Positions 51,485 to 60,046 of a stretch of DNA of 64,000 bases are shown here, one piece after another. Each line of letters opens with the position of its first letter. The first letter of the stretch is position 1. The stretch covers positions 181,932 to 245,931 of the forward strand of contig CAMDNQ010000003.1 of NCBI GenBank assembly GCA_945903265.1, in the 5' to 3' direction. A program made the translations under genes and the position numbers. The notes below the pieces were generated by a model. That model was given only the letters and a program-made list of their open reading frames with translations. It made no database searches and had not been told where the DNA came from. This stretch comes from Candidatus Sulfopaludibacter sp. SbA3 (lineage in GTDB: Bacteria > Acidobacteriota > Vicinamibacteria > Vicinamibacterales > UBA2999).

Positions 51485-52741
51485 ATGCCGCCATCCCCCC
51501 GCCGCTGGCCCGTCGCCGTCGCCGGCGTCGTGATGCAGATTGCGCTCGGCGCCGTCTACGCCTGGAGCGTCTTCCGCATCCCGCTCACGCAGGCATTCGG
51601 CTGGACGATCTCCGAGGTCACACTCACCTTCACCATCGCGATCTTCGTCCTCGGATTCGCCGCATTCGCCGGCGGCCTCTGGATGCGGCGCGCCGGGCCA
51701 CGGACAGTCGCCGTGGCGGCGGGCGTGTTCTACGGCGCCGGGATCTTTCTCGCCAGTCTGGCGGACGGCCGCCTCTGGTGGATGTACGGCTCGTATGGAC
51801 TGCTGGGCGGCATCGGGCTCGGCCTCGGCTACATCGTTCCGGTGGCCACGCTGGTGAAATGGTTTCCTGATCGCCGCGGCATGATTACCGGCGTCGCCGT
51901 CGCGGGATTCGGCGCAGGCGCGCTCATCACCGCGCCCGTCGCCACGCGGCTGATTGCCGACACGGGGGCGCCGGCTACGTTTGCGGTGCTCGGCGTCGTG
52001 TATCTGATCGCGGTCGTCGCGGCCGGACTGGTCATGAAGAATCCGCCCGCCGGCTATGTTCCGCCAGGGTGGACGCCGTCGGCGGCGCAGCAGAAGCAGC
52101 GGGCGGCACGAAGCCTGACGCTGTCGGAAGCGCTCGGCACGTGGCAGTGGTACGGCATGTGGGCGGTGCTCTTTCTGAACGTCACGGCCGGCATTGCGAT
52201 CATTTCGCAGGCGGCCCCGATGGCATCGGAGATCACCGGCGTCGATGCGGCCACTGCCGCGGGACTCGTCGGCGCCATCTCGATTGCCAACGGAGCCGGC
52301 CGGTTCCTGTGGGCGTCGCTGTCGGATCTCGTCGGCCGCCGCACGGTCTTCCTGATCATGTTCCCGCTGCAGGGATTGCTCTTCGCGCTGATGCCGATGG
52401 TCGACAACTTCCTCGTCTTCACGCTGCTCGCCTGCGCGATCCTGCTCTGCTACGGCGGCGGGTTCGGCACCATGCCTGCATTCGCCGCGGATCGCTTCGG
52501 CCCGGACAACGTCGGCTCGATTTACGGACTGATGCTGACCGCCTGGAGCTTCGCGGGGGTGCTGGGTCCGATGCTCATTGCGGCGCTGCGCGAGCAGACA
52601 GGACAGTACTGCGGCGCCCTGTACGTCATTTCCGTCCTGATGTTTGTCAGCACCATCGTTCCCTTCCTTTTCGGAAGTGGCGCGAACCCTTCGGGTTCGC
52701 GTGGCGAGCCTGAAAGGCTCGCCCCACAGGCAGCACGCTGA
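51485..52741 (+). CDS. OFA-family MFS transporter (oxalate/formate antiporter type)
   Basis: The 418-residue protein has twelve membrane helices and OFA-type motifs: QIALGAVYAWSVFRIPLTQAFGW, LGLGYIVPVATLVKWFPDRRGMITGVAVAGFGAGA and WASLSDLVGRRTVF. The family exchanges oxalate and formate or moves related monocarboxylates; position before an FdhF-type gene supports formate handling. The last 20 residues (SGANPSGSRGEPERLAPQAAR) come from a twin-hairpin repeat that has extended the reading frame. ATG 51473 is an alternative start. Confidence 0.86.
   Translation: MPPSPRRWPVAVAGVVMQIALGAVYAWSVFRIPLTQAFGWTISEVTLTFTIAIFVLGFAAFAGGLWMRRAGPRTVAVAAGVFYGAGIFLASLADGRLWWMYGSYGLLGGIGLGLGYIVPVATLVKWFPDRRGMITGVAVAGFGAGALITAPVATRLIADTGAPATFAVLGVVYLIAVVAAGLVMKNPPAGYVPPGWTPSAAQQKQRAARSLTLSEALGTWQWYGMWAVLFLNVTAGIAIISQAAPMASEITGVDAATAAGLVGAISIANGAGRFLWASLSDLVGRRTVFLIMFPLQGLLFALMPMVDNFLVFTLLACAILLCYGGGFGTMPAFAADRFGPDNVGSIYGLMLTAWSFAGVLGPMLIAALREQTGQYCGALYVISVLMFVSTIVPFLFGSGANPSGSRGEPERLAPQAAR
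52681..52723. repeat. Twin-hairpin repeat inside the 3' end of the MFS gene
   Basis: CGCGAACCC-TTC-GGGTTCGCG (52681-52701) and GGCGAGCCT-GAA-AGGCTCGCC (52703-52723) are two perfect 9-bp stems with 3-base loops, 1 bp apart. They are translated as the MFS C-terminus and lie just before the FDH start codon. Confidence 0.85.
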
Positions 52742-54903
52742 TGCCGCTCTTCGGACTGGGACAGCAGAAGCCGCACCACTATCGGGAGATGGTGCGCGTG
52801 GCGTGGCAGAACCGCGACCAGTTGCCGTTCGCGCTGCGCATCCTCAAGGACGGGGTCTGCGACGGCTGCGCGCTGGGGACGTCGGGCCTCTCGGACTGGA
52901 CGATTCCCGGCGTCCACCTGTGCATGGTGCGGCTCGAATTGATGCGGCTCAATACCGCCCCCGCCCTCGACCCTGCGCTGCTTTCGGATGTCGCGTCCCT
53001 CGGCCGCCTGTCGTCCGCCGCGCTCCGCGATCTGGGACGCCTCCCGGAGCCGATGCTGCGGAAACAGGGCGAAGCCGGGTTCCTCACCATCTCGTGGGAC
53101 GAGGCGCTCGACCGGATCGTCGAAGAGCTGCGCGACACGCCACCCGAACGGGTCGCGCTTTACCTGACGTCGCGCGGCATCACCAACGAGGTCTACTACG
53201 CGGCGCAGAAGGCGGCGCGCTTCATCGGCACGAACCACGTGGACAATTCGGCCCGCCTCTGTCACGCCGCATCGACGGCGGCGATGAAGGCGACGCTTGG
53301 CTACGGCGCCTCGACCTGCAGCTATACCGACTGGTTGCACGCGGACCTCATCGTGCTGTTCGGATCGAACGTGCCGAACAACCAGCCGGTGACCACGAAG
53401 TACCTGCATCGCGCCAAAGAGAACGGGGCGCAGATCGCGGTCGTGAATCCGTACCGCGAGCCCGGACTCGTCCGCTACTGGATTCCGTCGATCGCCGGCA
53501 GCGCCATCGGTGGCACCGCCATCGCCGATCACTGGTTCGACGTCCATACGGGCGGCGACCAGGCATTCCTCATCGGCGTCCTGCGGGCACTTGTCGCGCG
53601 CGGCGGTGTGGATGAAGCCTTCGTGCGAGACCAGACCCTTGGATTCGATCAGGTGAAGGCGCAGGCCGAAGCCGTGAGCTGGGAACAGATTGAGACCGAC
53701 AGCGGCATGACGCGCGAGCGGATCGAGGCGTTCGCCCAGCTGCTGATCGATCGACCCAACACTGTGATGGTCTGGTCGATGGGGCTCACGCAGCACGTCA
53801 ACGGCGTCGACACGATCAAGGCGCTCGTGAACGTCGGGCTGGCGCGGGGGCTCGTGGGACAGCAGAACCGCGGCCTGGTGCCTATTCGCGGCCACTCGGG
53901 CGTCCAGGGCGGCGCCGAGGTCGGCTGCATCCCGAAGATTGATGCCGCGACGACGGCACGCTGGGCCGGCGTCTGGGGATACCCCGTGCCCCAGGTGCCC
54001 GGATGGACCGCGGCCGAGCAGGTGGACCACAGCGCGCGCGGCGACGTAGGCGTCTTCTGGAACGTCGGCGGCAACTTCCTCGAGACGCTCCCCGACGAAG
54101 CGCGGTCGCGCGCCGCGCTCAAGCGGCCCCGCCTCCGCATCCATCAGGACATCGTCGTCTCCTCGTCCATGCTGGCCGAGAGCGACGGCGACGTGCTGCT
54201 ACTCCCTGCTGCGACGCGGTATGAATCGCCGGGAGGCGGCTCCGAGACGTCAACGGAGCGGCGGATCATCTTCTCGCCAGAGATACCCGGGCGCCGGATC
54301 GGATCGGCGAAGCCCGAGTGGTGGGTGTTCCGTGAAGTGATGGCGCGCCTCGATCCCTCGCGGCGCCATCTTGTGGGCATGGCGGACGCCGCGGCGATTC
54401 GCGCGGAGATCGCGCGCACGACGCCGCTCTATGCGGGCATCGAAACATTCGCGGCCAAGGGCGACCAGGTGCAGTGGGGCGGCCGCACGCTCTATACCGG
54501 CGGGCGGTTCGCGACGCCGGACGGGAAAGCACACTTCGCGCCCGTGTCGCTCGGCCCCTCGACCCGCGCCGCGGATGCCTTCGCCGTCTCCACGCGGCGC
54601 GGCAAGCAGTTCAACTCGATGATCCAGCGCGAGATCGATCCGCTGACCGGGGCCGGGCGCAACGACATCTTCATGAGCGCCGCCGATATGGCGCGGCTCC
54701 GGCTGCCCGCCGGCGCCCCCGTCCGGCTGCGGTCCGCGTGCGGGACGTTCGAGGGCACGGTCAAGGAAGCGGCGATCAAGCCGGGGAACCTCGAAGTGCA
54801 CTGGCCCGAGGGGATGCCGCTCCTGGCGGGCAGCGCCATCGATCCCGACTCGATGGAGCCGGATTACAATGCGACGGTTCATATCGAGCGGCTCGGCGCT
54901 TGA
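52741..54903 (+). CDS. FdhF/YdeP-family molybdopterin oxidoreductase
   Basis: The 720-residue protein is a molybdopterin-bis(guanine dinucleotide) enzyme of the YdeP/formate dehydrogenase-H-like family. The N-terminus has CDGC (Cys40, Cys43) and Cys61, a reduced cysteine set compared with the four-Cys [4Fe-4S] site of FdhF. NSARLCHAAS places Cys174 at the metal-ligand position. RGHSGVQGGAEVG, NVGGNFLETLPDE and the C-terminal beta-barrel PVRLRSACGTFEG are typical. FdhD is encoded nearby. It may oxidise formate, but YdeP-type enzymes have uncertain substrates. The start shares a base with the MFS stop. Confidence 0.88.
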   Translation: MPLFGLGQQKPHHYREMVRVAWQNRDQLPFALRILKDGVCDGCALGTSGLSDWTIPGVHLCMVRLELMRLNTAPALDPALLSDVASLGRLSSAALRDLGRLPEPMLRKQGEAGFLTISWDEALDRIVEELRDTPPERVALYLTSRGITNEVYYAAQKAARFIGTNHVDNSARLCHAASTAAMKATLGYGASTCSYTDWLHADLIVLFGSNVPNNQPVTTKYLHRAKENGAQIAVVNPYREPGLVRYWIPSIAGSAIGGTAIADHWFDVHTGGDQAFLIGVLRALVARGGVDEAFVRDQTLGFDQVKAQAEAVSWEQIETDSGMTRERIEAFAQLLIDRPNTVMVWSMGLTQHVNGVDTIKALVNVGLARGLVGQQNRGLVPIRGHSGVQGGAEVGCIPKIDAATTARWAGVWGYPVPQVPGWTAAEQVDHSARGDVGVFWNVGGNFLETLPDEARSRAALKRPRLRIHQDIVVSSSMLAESDGDVLLLPAATRYESPGGGSETSTERRIIFSPEIPGRRIGSAKPEWWVFREVMARLDPSRRHLVGMADAAAIRAEIARTTPLYAGIETFAAKGDQVQWGGRTLYTGGRFATPDGKAHFAPVSLGPSTRAADAFAVSTRRGKQFNSMIQREIDPLTGAGRNDIFMSAADMARLRLPAGAPVRLRSACGTFEGTVKEAAIKPGNLEVHWPEGMPLLAGSAIDPDSMEPDYNATVHIERLGA

Positions 54904-54928
54904 GCTGCGTTCTGCCGGGAGGCATGTG

Positions 54929-55846
54929 ATGAGACGACACGTTGTTCTTGGAACCCTGATCGCCGTTGGTGCGCTCACGATGGCTGCCGCGGCCCAGCAG
55001 CCCGCGGCGCCTGCGCCGATGGTCGTCGAAGTCGACAAGCTCAAGGACAACCTCTTCGTGCTCCGCGGCGGCGGTGGCAACACCACCGTGTTCGTCGGCG
55101 CCGACGGCGTCACGCTGGTCGACACCAAGAACCCGGGCTGGGGCCAGCCGATCCTCGCCAGGATCAAAGAGATCACGAACAAGCCGGTCGTGCGCATCGT
55201 CAACACGCACACGCATGGCGATCACGTGAGCGGCAACGTCGCGTTCGCCGACAACGTCGAGATCGTGGCGCACGTCAACACCGCCGAGAACATGAAGATG
55301 ATGCGGAACGTGACGAGCATCCCTGCTCCACAGCCGAACGTCTTCAAGGAAAGCGGCGGCAGGGGGCTGGCGGAGCGGACGTTCAAGGACACGATGACGA
55401 TTGGCAACGGGGCCGACCGCGTCGATCTCCACTTCTTCGGCCGCGGCCACACGAACGGCGACGCCTGGGTGGTGTTTCCGGCGTTGCGCGTGATGTCGGC
55501 GGGCGACATCTTCTCGGGCAAGAACCTGCCGCTCCTTGACTACAACAACGGCGGCAGCGGCGTCGAGATTCCGGACGCGATGATGAAGGCGTACACGACG
55601 ACCGCGAAGACCGTCGATCACATCGTCACCGGCCACAGCACGGTCATGACGCCGAACGACCTGCGCGAGTACGCGGAATTCAACCGCGACTTCCTCAACA
55701 CCGTGCGCGCCGGCAAGAAGGCGGGCAAGACCGCCGAGCAGATCGTCAAGGAATGGACGATGCCCGCGAAGTACACGGGCTATGCAGCCGCGCAGCCCGC
55801 GCGGCTCCAGTCGAACGTCGAGATGATCTACAAGGAAATCAACTAG
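54929..55846 (+). CDS. Secreted metallo-beta-lactamase-fold hydrolase
   Basis: The 305-residue protein has a signal peptide (MRRHVVLGTLIAVGALTMAAAA) and an MBL domain: the zinc motif THTHGDHVSG, FFGRGHTNGDAWVVFP and TGHSTVMTPND. Such periplasmic proteins hydrolyse thioesters, lactones or phosphodiesters; a true beta-lactamase is unlikely without closer similarity. GGGAGG precedes the ATG. The next gene starts at the base after its stop, so the two are probably co-transcribed, behind the FDH-like gene. Confidence 0.86.
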   Translation: MRRHVVLGTLIAVGALTMAAAAQQPAAPAPMVVEVDKLKDNLFVLRGGGGNTTVFVGADGVTLVDTKNPGWGQPILARIKEITNKPVVRIVNTHTHGDHVSGNVAFADNVEIVAHVNTAENMKMMRNVTSIPAPQPNVFKESGGRGLAERTFKDTMTIGNGADRVDLHFFGRGHTNGDAWVVFPALRVMSAGDIFSGKNLPLLDYNNGGSGVEIPDAMMKAYTTTAKTVDHIVTGHSTVMTPNDLREYAEFNRDFLNTVRAGKKAGKTAEQIVKEWTMPAKYTGYAAAQPARLQSNVEMIYKEIN

Positions 55847-56527
55847 ATGATCCACACCGTTGCTGCACTGATCGCACTGCTCGTGTGCGTGCCGGTGGCC
55901 GCTTCCGCTCAGGAGTGGACTGAGTACCGGAACGTCGAGGACGGCTTCCAGACCCTCTTCCCGGGGCAGCCGACCGTCACGAGCACGACCTGGACGTCAC
56001 AGGCAGGATTCATCCTGCCGGAGCGTGTGCATTCCGTTCAGAAGGGCAACGAGCGCTACTCCGTCCGGGTCATCGACTACAGGGACGTCGAGCGTATGGG
56101 GGCCGAGAAAGCCAAGAAGTGCCCCGCCGGCGCGGAACCGTGCCTGGGAAACCTCGACCTCGCGGGCATCGGCTACTGGAGGCACGACGTACGGGGGGCG
56201 CAGACCTACGCGCTTCTGTCGTACCTGAAGAGCGGCGCGCAGGTCACTGACGCGTTCTGGAACCAGCTCGGTCGCGTGTCCGGCGTCATGTTCCAGTTAA
56301 TCAACCCGGATCAGTCCCGCACGTTCGGTTACATCGCGATGCACGAAATGCGGTTGTACATCGTCGAAGCGAGAGTGCCACGGGGATCCGTTGAACCGGC
56401 GATCTTCACGCAGTCCATCGGATGGGTCGACAAGGACGGGCGTGGTGTCCGGTATCAGCAGATGTACTACAACGACGTTCATGGTCTCCGTGAAGCGCCA
56501 GTTCCCGGAACGGGCGGACAGGACTAG
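55847..56527 (+). CDS. Hypothetical secreted protein
   Basis: The 226-residue protein starts MIHTVAALIALLVCVPVAASA, a signal peptide, and then reads WTEYRNVEDGFQTLFPGQPTV, the 'FPG-P' opening shared by a family of secreted bacterial proteins of unknown function. Two cysteines (CPAGAEPC) may form a disulfide. It begins directly after the MBL stop codon, so the two may share a function or a transcript. No enzyme motif is seen. Confidence 0.7.
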   Translation: MIHTVAALIALLVCVPVAASAQEWTEYRNVEDGFQTLFPGQPTVTSTTWTSQAGFILPERVHSVQKGNERYSVRVIDYRDVERMGAEKAKKCPAGAEPCLGNLDLAGIGYWRHDVRGAQTYALLSYLKSGAQVTDAFWNQLGRVSGVMFQLINPDQSRTFGYIAMHEMRLYIVEARVPRGSVEPAIFTQSIGWVDKDGRGVRYQQMYYNDVHGLREAPVPGTGGQD

Positions 56528-56529
56528 GG

Positions 56530-56616
56530 CTACCCCCGCCGGCTGAGGAGCACTCGGATCGCGAACACCACGATGAAGGCGAGCATCAGGTAGAGGATGA
56601 TTCGGGTCGGTGTCAT
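56530..56616 (-). CDS. 28-residue single-pass membrane peptide
   Basis: A short minus-strand frame starts at ATG 56614-56616 and encodes MTPTRIILYLMLAFIVVFAI followed by RVLLSRRG. It has one clear hydrophobic helix (residues 6-23) and a positively charged C-terminus, so the Arg-rich end should be cytoplasmic. A weak GAGG precedes the start. Its size is below usual gene-calling limits. It lies between the hypothetical secreted gene and the DUF4214-like gene, on the latter's strand. No homologue was identified. Confidence 0.45.
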   Translation of the reverse strand: MTPTRIILYLMLAFIVVFAIRVLLSRRG

Positions 56617-56663
56617 GCCTCGGCCTTATGCAGGCGTCGCGCCATGGCGCTGTTGGACGGGGG

Positions 56664-57458
56664 TTAGCGCGGCAATCTGCGTTCGAACTCTTCCGACTGC
56701 ACGATAGTCACCAGCACCTGGGCGTGGCGGCCGCGGCCGACTTCCGCCTGATACTGCCGTAGACCCCCACCATCAGGATCGCGATCGAACAATCCCTGAT
56801 AGAACGCCGTCAGCAGCTCCAGATCGGTCTGTTGCTGGCGGAGCTGCTGGAATTCGGCGCTCCGGACGAGTGACTCCACCTGACCGGCGAGATTGCCGCG
56901 CTGCACTTCGGCAACCGCGTTTCGCACGGAGGCGTCATCTGGATTCCGCTGGAGGACGGCGCGGTACAGTCGGGTCACGATCTCCTCTGTCTGCCGCCGC
57001 GTGTAGTTGGTGACGCCCAGCCCGCCGACGTCGAATGTCAGCGTGTAATCAAGATTGAGATTGCCCGGCACCCAGACGGCCACTGTGCAGGTGCCGCGAC
57101 TGTTGCCGCCGCGCACGCGCAACTCCCCTGACGACCACTCGGCATCCACCCTGCCGCGGCAGCTTGACGCCGGTTCGAGGTCCAGGCGGAACCTGTTGAG
57201 CGGGAACCGGCGGCCGTTCTGGTCGATCGGCGTGACCGCGATCACCAGCTCTTCTCCGCTTGCCAGCTGCAGGGGGCGGCTGGTGTTCAATTCGCTATCG
57301 CGCTGCCCCGCTCGCCTGAGCGTGAAGTCGACGTCGACGACGGCCGGACGGTCGCTGCGAATGGTGCCCGTCTGCGCTCCCAGTTCGGGCGCGGCTGTCA
57401 GGACGACGCTGGCGAGGGCGGCGAAGCCGACGATGGACCGGCGTATCTCATCCGTCAT
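56664..57458 (-). CDS. Secreted protein with DUF4214-like repeats
   Basis: The 264-residue protein has a signal peptide, a beta-rich middle part with two cysteines (SSCRGR..GTCTVAVW) and two C-terminal helical repeats: IVTRLYRAVLQRNPDDASVRNAVAEV and LLTAFYQGLFDRDPDGGGLRQYQAEV. This pattern (LYR..L.RDPD..G) is that of DUF4214, a domain of extracellular and S-layer-associated proteins. The function is unknown. It runs co-directionally with the small membrane peptide and the DoxX gene. Confidence 0.75.
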   Translation of the reverse strand: MTDEIRRSIVGFAALASVVLTAAPELGAQTGTIRSDRPAVVDVDFTLRRAGQRDSELNTSRPLQLASGEELVIAVTPIDQNGRRFPLNRFRLDLEPASSCRGRVDAEWSSGELRVRGGNSRGTCTVAVWVPGNLNLDYTLTFDVGGLGVTNYTRRQTEEIVTRLYRAVLQRNPDDASVRNAVAEVQRGNLAGQVESLVRSAEFQQLRQQQTDLELLTAFYQGLFDRDPDGGGLRQYQAEVGRGRHAQVLVTIVQSEEFERRLPR

Positions 57459-57482
57459 GGACCTATCCTATCGCCGCCGCGT

Positions 57483-57863
57483 TCAGGCGGCGCGCCTCGG
57501 CTGAATCGGCAGGACGCGATGCCGCATGTAGGCCACGGCGGCGGACATGGCGAACAGGACCGCCGTAATCGCCGCGGAGCTGTACTCGCCGCGCGCGAGG
57601 TGTAACACGGTCGCCGAGATCGTGACGACCATGACGCCAATAGCCGCCCAGACGATCAGGAAGGGGGCAATCCGGGTGATCCCGGGAAGCGTGAGTCCCA
57701 CAGCTGCCAGGACTTCGGCGACGCCGAGAAACAGCTGAAACCAGCGCGGCAGAAACGCGTTCATCTGCTCCGCGACCTCGGAAGGGGGCGACAGAAACAG
57801 CCAGCCGTGGGCCAGGAACGCGGCCGCGAGCAGCACCTGCAGAATCCAGAGTCCGATGTTCAT
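57483..57863 (-). CDS. DoxX-family membrane protein
   Basis: The 126-residue protein has four hydrophobic helices: WILQVLLAAAFLAHGWLFL, FQLFLGVAEVLAAVGLTLPG, APFLIVWAAIGVMVVTISAT and a C-terminal AAITAVLFAMSAAVAYM. This matches the DoxX/DUF4870-type four-helix proteins, which include subunits of terminal oxidoreductases and many of unknown role. AGGTGGAG precedes the ATG. It diverges from nfeD by about 107 bp, a gap with no further feature seen. Confidence 0.82.
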   Translation of the reverse strand: MNIGLWILQVLLAAAFLAHGWLFLSPPSEVAEQMNAFLPRWFQLFLGVAEVLAAVGLTLPGITRIAPFLIVWAAIGVMVVTISATVLHLARGEYSSAAITAVLFAMSAAVAYMRHRVLPIQPRRAA

Positions 57864-57970
57864 AGCTCCACCTTTTAATCCATAGACAGGGGAAGCGGAT
57901 AGAAATCATCGCTGACCGCGCCCCGGGGTCTACACAACGATCGGCTATCATCACCGCGGCTTACCGATAT

Positions 57971-58411
57971 ATGTCCTGGTGGTATTGGATACTCCTCGGC
58001 CTCGCCCTGGGCGCGATCGAACTCGCCACGCCAGGCGGTTTCTTCGTCATTTTCTTTGCCCTGGCGGCCGTGGTCGTCGGGTTGCTGGAGCTGGCGGGCA
58101 TCCTCGACGCCGACGCGCTGCAGTGGGCGCTCTTCTCCGTCCTTTCCATCGCGTGCCTCGCGCTGTTCCGCAAGCCGCTGCTTCAGCGGATGAATCGGGG
58201 GCACACAGGCGATGCCGTCGATTCGCTCGTCGGCGAGCTGGTCACCGCCGTGGATGAGATTGCATCGGGCCAGCATGGGCGGGCTGAGTTACGCGGCTCG
58301 ACGTGGACGGCGCACAACGTCGGCCCGTTGACGATCATCGCCGGCGAGCGCTGCCGCGTCGCGGCCGTCCATGGACTCGAGATCGATATCCGTCCCGAGA
58401 GGAGTCACTGA
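57971..58411 (+). CDS. NfeD-family membrane protein
   Basis: The 146-residue protein has two or three N-terminal helices (WWYWILLGLALGAIELATPGGFFVIFFALAAVVVGLL) and a C-terminal OB-fold (LVGELVTAVDEIASGQHGRAELRGSTWTA...VHGLEIDI). NfeD proteins partner with SPFH proteins in membrane microdomains. Here the SPFH gene starts at the next base, a strong hint of a two-protein complex. It is the short NfeD form without the protease domain. Confidence 0.88.
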   Translation: MSWWYWILLGLALGAIELATPGGFFVIFFALAAVVVGLLELAGILDADALQWALFSVLSIACLALFRKPLLQRMNRGHTGDAVDSLVGELVTAVDEIASGQHGRAELRGSTWTAHNVGPLTIIAGERCRVAAVHGLEIDIRPERSH

Positions 58412-59371
58412 TTGGAAGGCGCCCTGATCGTGTTCCTGGTCGTCGCCGTGTTCGTGCTGTTCGTCGTCTACCGCACGGCGGTCGTCGTGCCGCAGCAGAG
58501 CGCCTTCGTCGTCGAGCGTCTCGGCCGCTATCACGCAACGATGAATGCCGGGTTCCATCTGCTGGTCCCGTTTGTCGACGCGATCCGCTATCGCCATACG
58601 CTGAAGGAAACGGCGCATGACATAGCGGCGCAGGTCTGCATCACGCGCGATAACGTGCAGGTGGGCGTCGACGGCGTGCTCTACATCAAAGTGCTCAATC
58701 CCGAGCGCGCGTCGTACGGCATCTCCGACTATCTCTTCGCCATCACCCAGTTGGCGCAAACGACGCTGCGGAGCGAGGTGGGCAAGATCGATCTGGATCG
58801 GACGTTCGAAGAGCGGACGACGATCAACACCGCCGTGGTCGGCGAGCTCGACAAGGCGTCGGAAGCGTGGGGCGTGAAGGTGCTCCGCTACGAGATCAAG
58901 AACATCCAGCCGCCCGGGGACATCCTCGCCGCGATGGAAAAACAGATGCGCGCCGAGCGCGAGAAGCGTGCCGTCATCCTGACGTCGGAAGGACAGCGGG
59001 ACGCCGCGATCAACACGGCTGAGGGCGAGAAGCAGCAGGTCATCAAAGCCTCCGAGGCAAGCCGTCAGCAGCAGATCAACGAAGCCGAGGGACAGGCCCA
59101 GGCGATCCTCGCGGTGGCGTCCGCCACGGCAGAAGGGATTCGCCAGGTCGCGTCAGCGATCCGGACGGACGGCGGCATGGAAGCCGTTCAGCTGCGCGTC
59201 GCGGAGCAGTATGTCGAGCAGTTCGGCAAACTGGCGCAGAGCTCGAACACGCTGGTGATCCCGGCGACGTTGTCCGATGTATCTGGAATGATTGCGGCGG
59301 CGATGAAAGTCTTCGGTTCGGTACCGCCCTCGGCCCCGCCTCGGGTCAGCGGCCCGCCGCCGCGGCCCTGA
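58412..59371 (+). CDS. SPFH-domain paraslipin / stomatin-like protein
   Basis: The 319-residue protein starts at TTG 58412, right after nfeD. It has an N-terminal membrane helix (ALIVFLVVAVFVLFVVY), an SPFH/band-7 domain (VPQQSAFVVERLGRYHATMNAGFHLLVPFVDAIRYRHTLKE) and a long coiled-coil region with EAEGQAQAIL, ending in a proline-rich tail. These proteins organise membrane microdomains and may act as scaffolds for proteases. The stop codon lies in one arm of an 11-bp hairpin (59361-59390). Confidence 0.9.
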   Translation: MEGALIVFLVVAVFVLFVVYRTAVVVPQQSAFVVERLGRYHATMNAGFHLLVPFVDAIRYRHTLKETAHDIAAQVCITRDNVQVGVDGVLYIKVLNPERASYGISDYLFAITQLAQTTLRSEVGKIDLDRTFEERTTINTAVVGELDKASEAWGVKVLRYEIKNIQPPGDILAAMEKQMRAEREKRAVILTSEGQRDAAINTAEGEKQQVIKASEASRQQQINEAEGQAQAILAVASATAEGIRQVASAIRTDGGMEAVQLRVAEQYVEQFGKLAQSSNTLVIPATLSDVSGMIAAAMKVFGSVPPSAPPRVSGPPPRP

Positions 59372-59390
59372 CGCAAGCCTCAGGGCCGCG
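59361..59390 (+). terminator. Hairpin overlapping the paraslipin stop codon
   Basis: CGCGGCCCTGA (59361-59371) pairs perfectly with TCAGGGCCGCG (59380-59390), loop of 8. No U-tract follows, so a terminator role is uncertain. Confidence 0.5.
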
Positions 59391-59461
59391 CACCCCTTCA
59401 CCTCATCAAGTACAATCGTTGTGTCGGCAGTACTGAGCTGCTGACAGCGATTCCACCCTGG

Positions 59462-59817
59462 GGGGGCGACTTTGGCTTCGACGGGGGCATTGAATCGTGG
59501 GATGCATGCCGAGCACCGTTAACTCGTAAATCTGACGGAACATCCGTTAACTGCGGATTCTCAGTACGCTCTCGCAGCTTAATAAGCTGTGAGCGTCTGC
59601 CCTGACCTCGCCTGGTGGTTGGGGGCCAGATGTCATTAAGCAGGCTGGCTTGCGGATGGCGGCTCGGCGCCCGCGAGTGAGATTTAACCGGGTCTGGTGT
59701 CCGGCGGTTTTTCGCCGCTTCCTCACGCCGGACATGAGAACCCAGAAGCGGACACGCATGTAGAGTCCTGCGGGGACGTGCTTTCGGACGCGGGTTCGAC
59801 TCCCGCCGCCTCCACCA
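59462..59817 (+). ncRNA. ssrA: tmRNA (ssrA)
   Basis: The 356-nt RNA has the tRNA-like ends: GGGGGCG at the 5' end pairs with CGCCTCC before ACCA at the 3' end (CCA encoded), and the T-arm GGGTTCGACTCCC is present. The invariant GGCTTCGACGGGGGC block follows the 5' end. A tag frame runs to TAC GCT CTC GCA GCT TAA TAA; read from the likely GTA resume codon it gives VNLTEHPLTADSQYALAA. tmRNA rescues stalled ribosomes and marks peptides for degradation. TACAAT at 59411-59416 may be its -10. The integrated element begins right after this gene. Confidence 0.93.
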
Positions 59818-59848
59818 CTTCAGCGTTTCACACCATCCCAGAACATCC

Positions 59849-59875
59849 AAAGGCTCCACTCAACTGGAGCCTTTT
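59849..59875 (+). terminator. Rho-independent terminator after tmRNA
   Basis: AAAGGCTCCA (59849-59858), a 6-base loop and TGGAGCCTTTT (59865-59875) form a GC-rich hairpin with a T-run. It terminates ssrA, or lies inside the integrated element if the attachment site ends earlier. Confidence 0.8.
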
Positions 59876-59941
59876 CTTATGTTTACAGCATTCTTCCGTC
59901 CAAGAGCGTCCTGCGCGATTCCTTGACGGCCCATGGACACA

Positions 59942-60044
59942 GGGGGTAACTTTGGGGGTAACAGTGTCGCGTTTGTCGGCTCATTGCCGCTGAATACGAG
60001 GAGTTACCCCCGCCTCGGGCGACTTCCCGTCAGGAGTTACCCCC
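59942..60044. repeat. Four GGGGGTAAC/GTTACCCCC motifs before the integrase (candidate arm-type sites)
   Basis: GGGGGTAAC occurs at 59942-59950 and 59954-59962. Its reverse complement GTTACCCCC occurs at 60003-60011 and 60036-60044, the last 2 bp before the integrase ATG. Paired direct and inverted short motifs beside the att site are typical of tyrosine-integrase arm sites or an autoregulatory operator. Confidence 0.65.
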
Positions 60045-60046
60045 AG

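Noticed and set aside
59849..59875. Attenuator of the integrase gene
   Set aside because: It follows tmRNA closely and has the form of an ordinary terminator; no leader peptide is evident.
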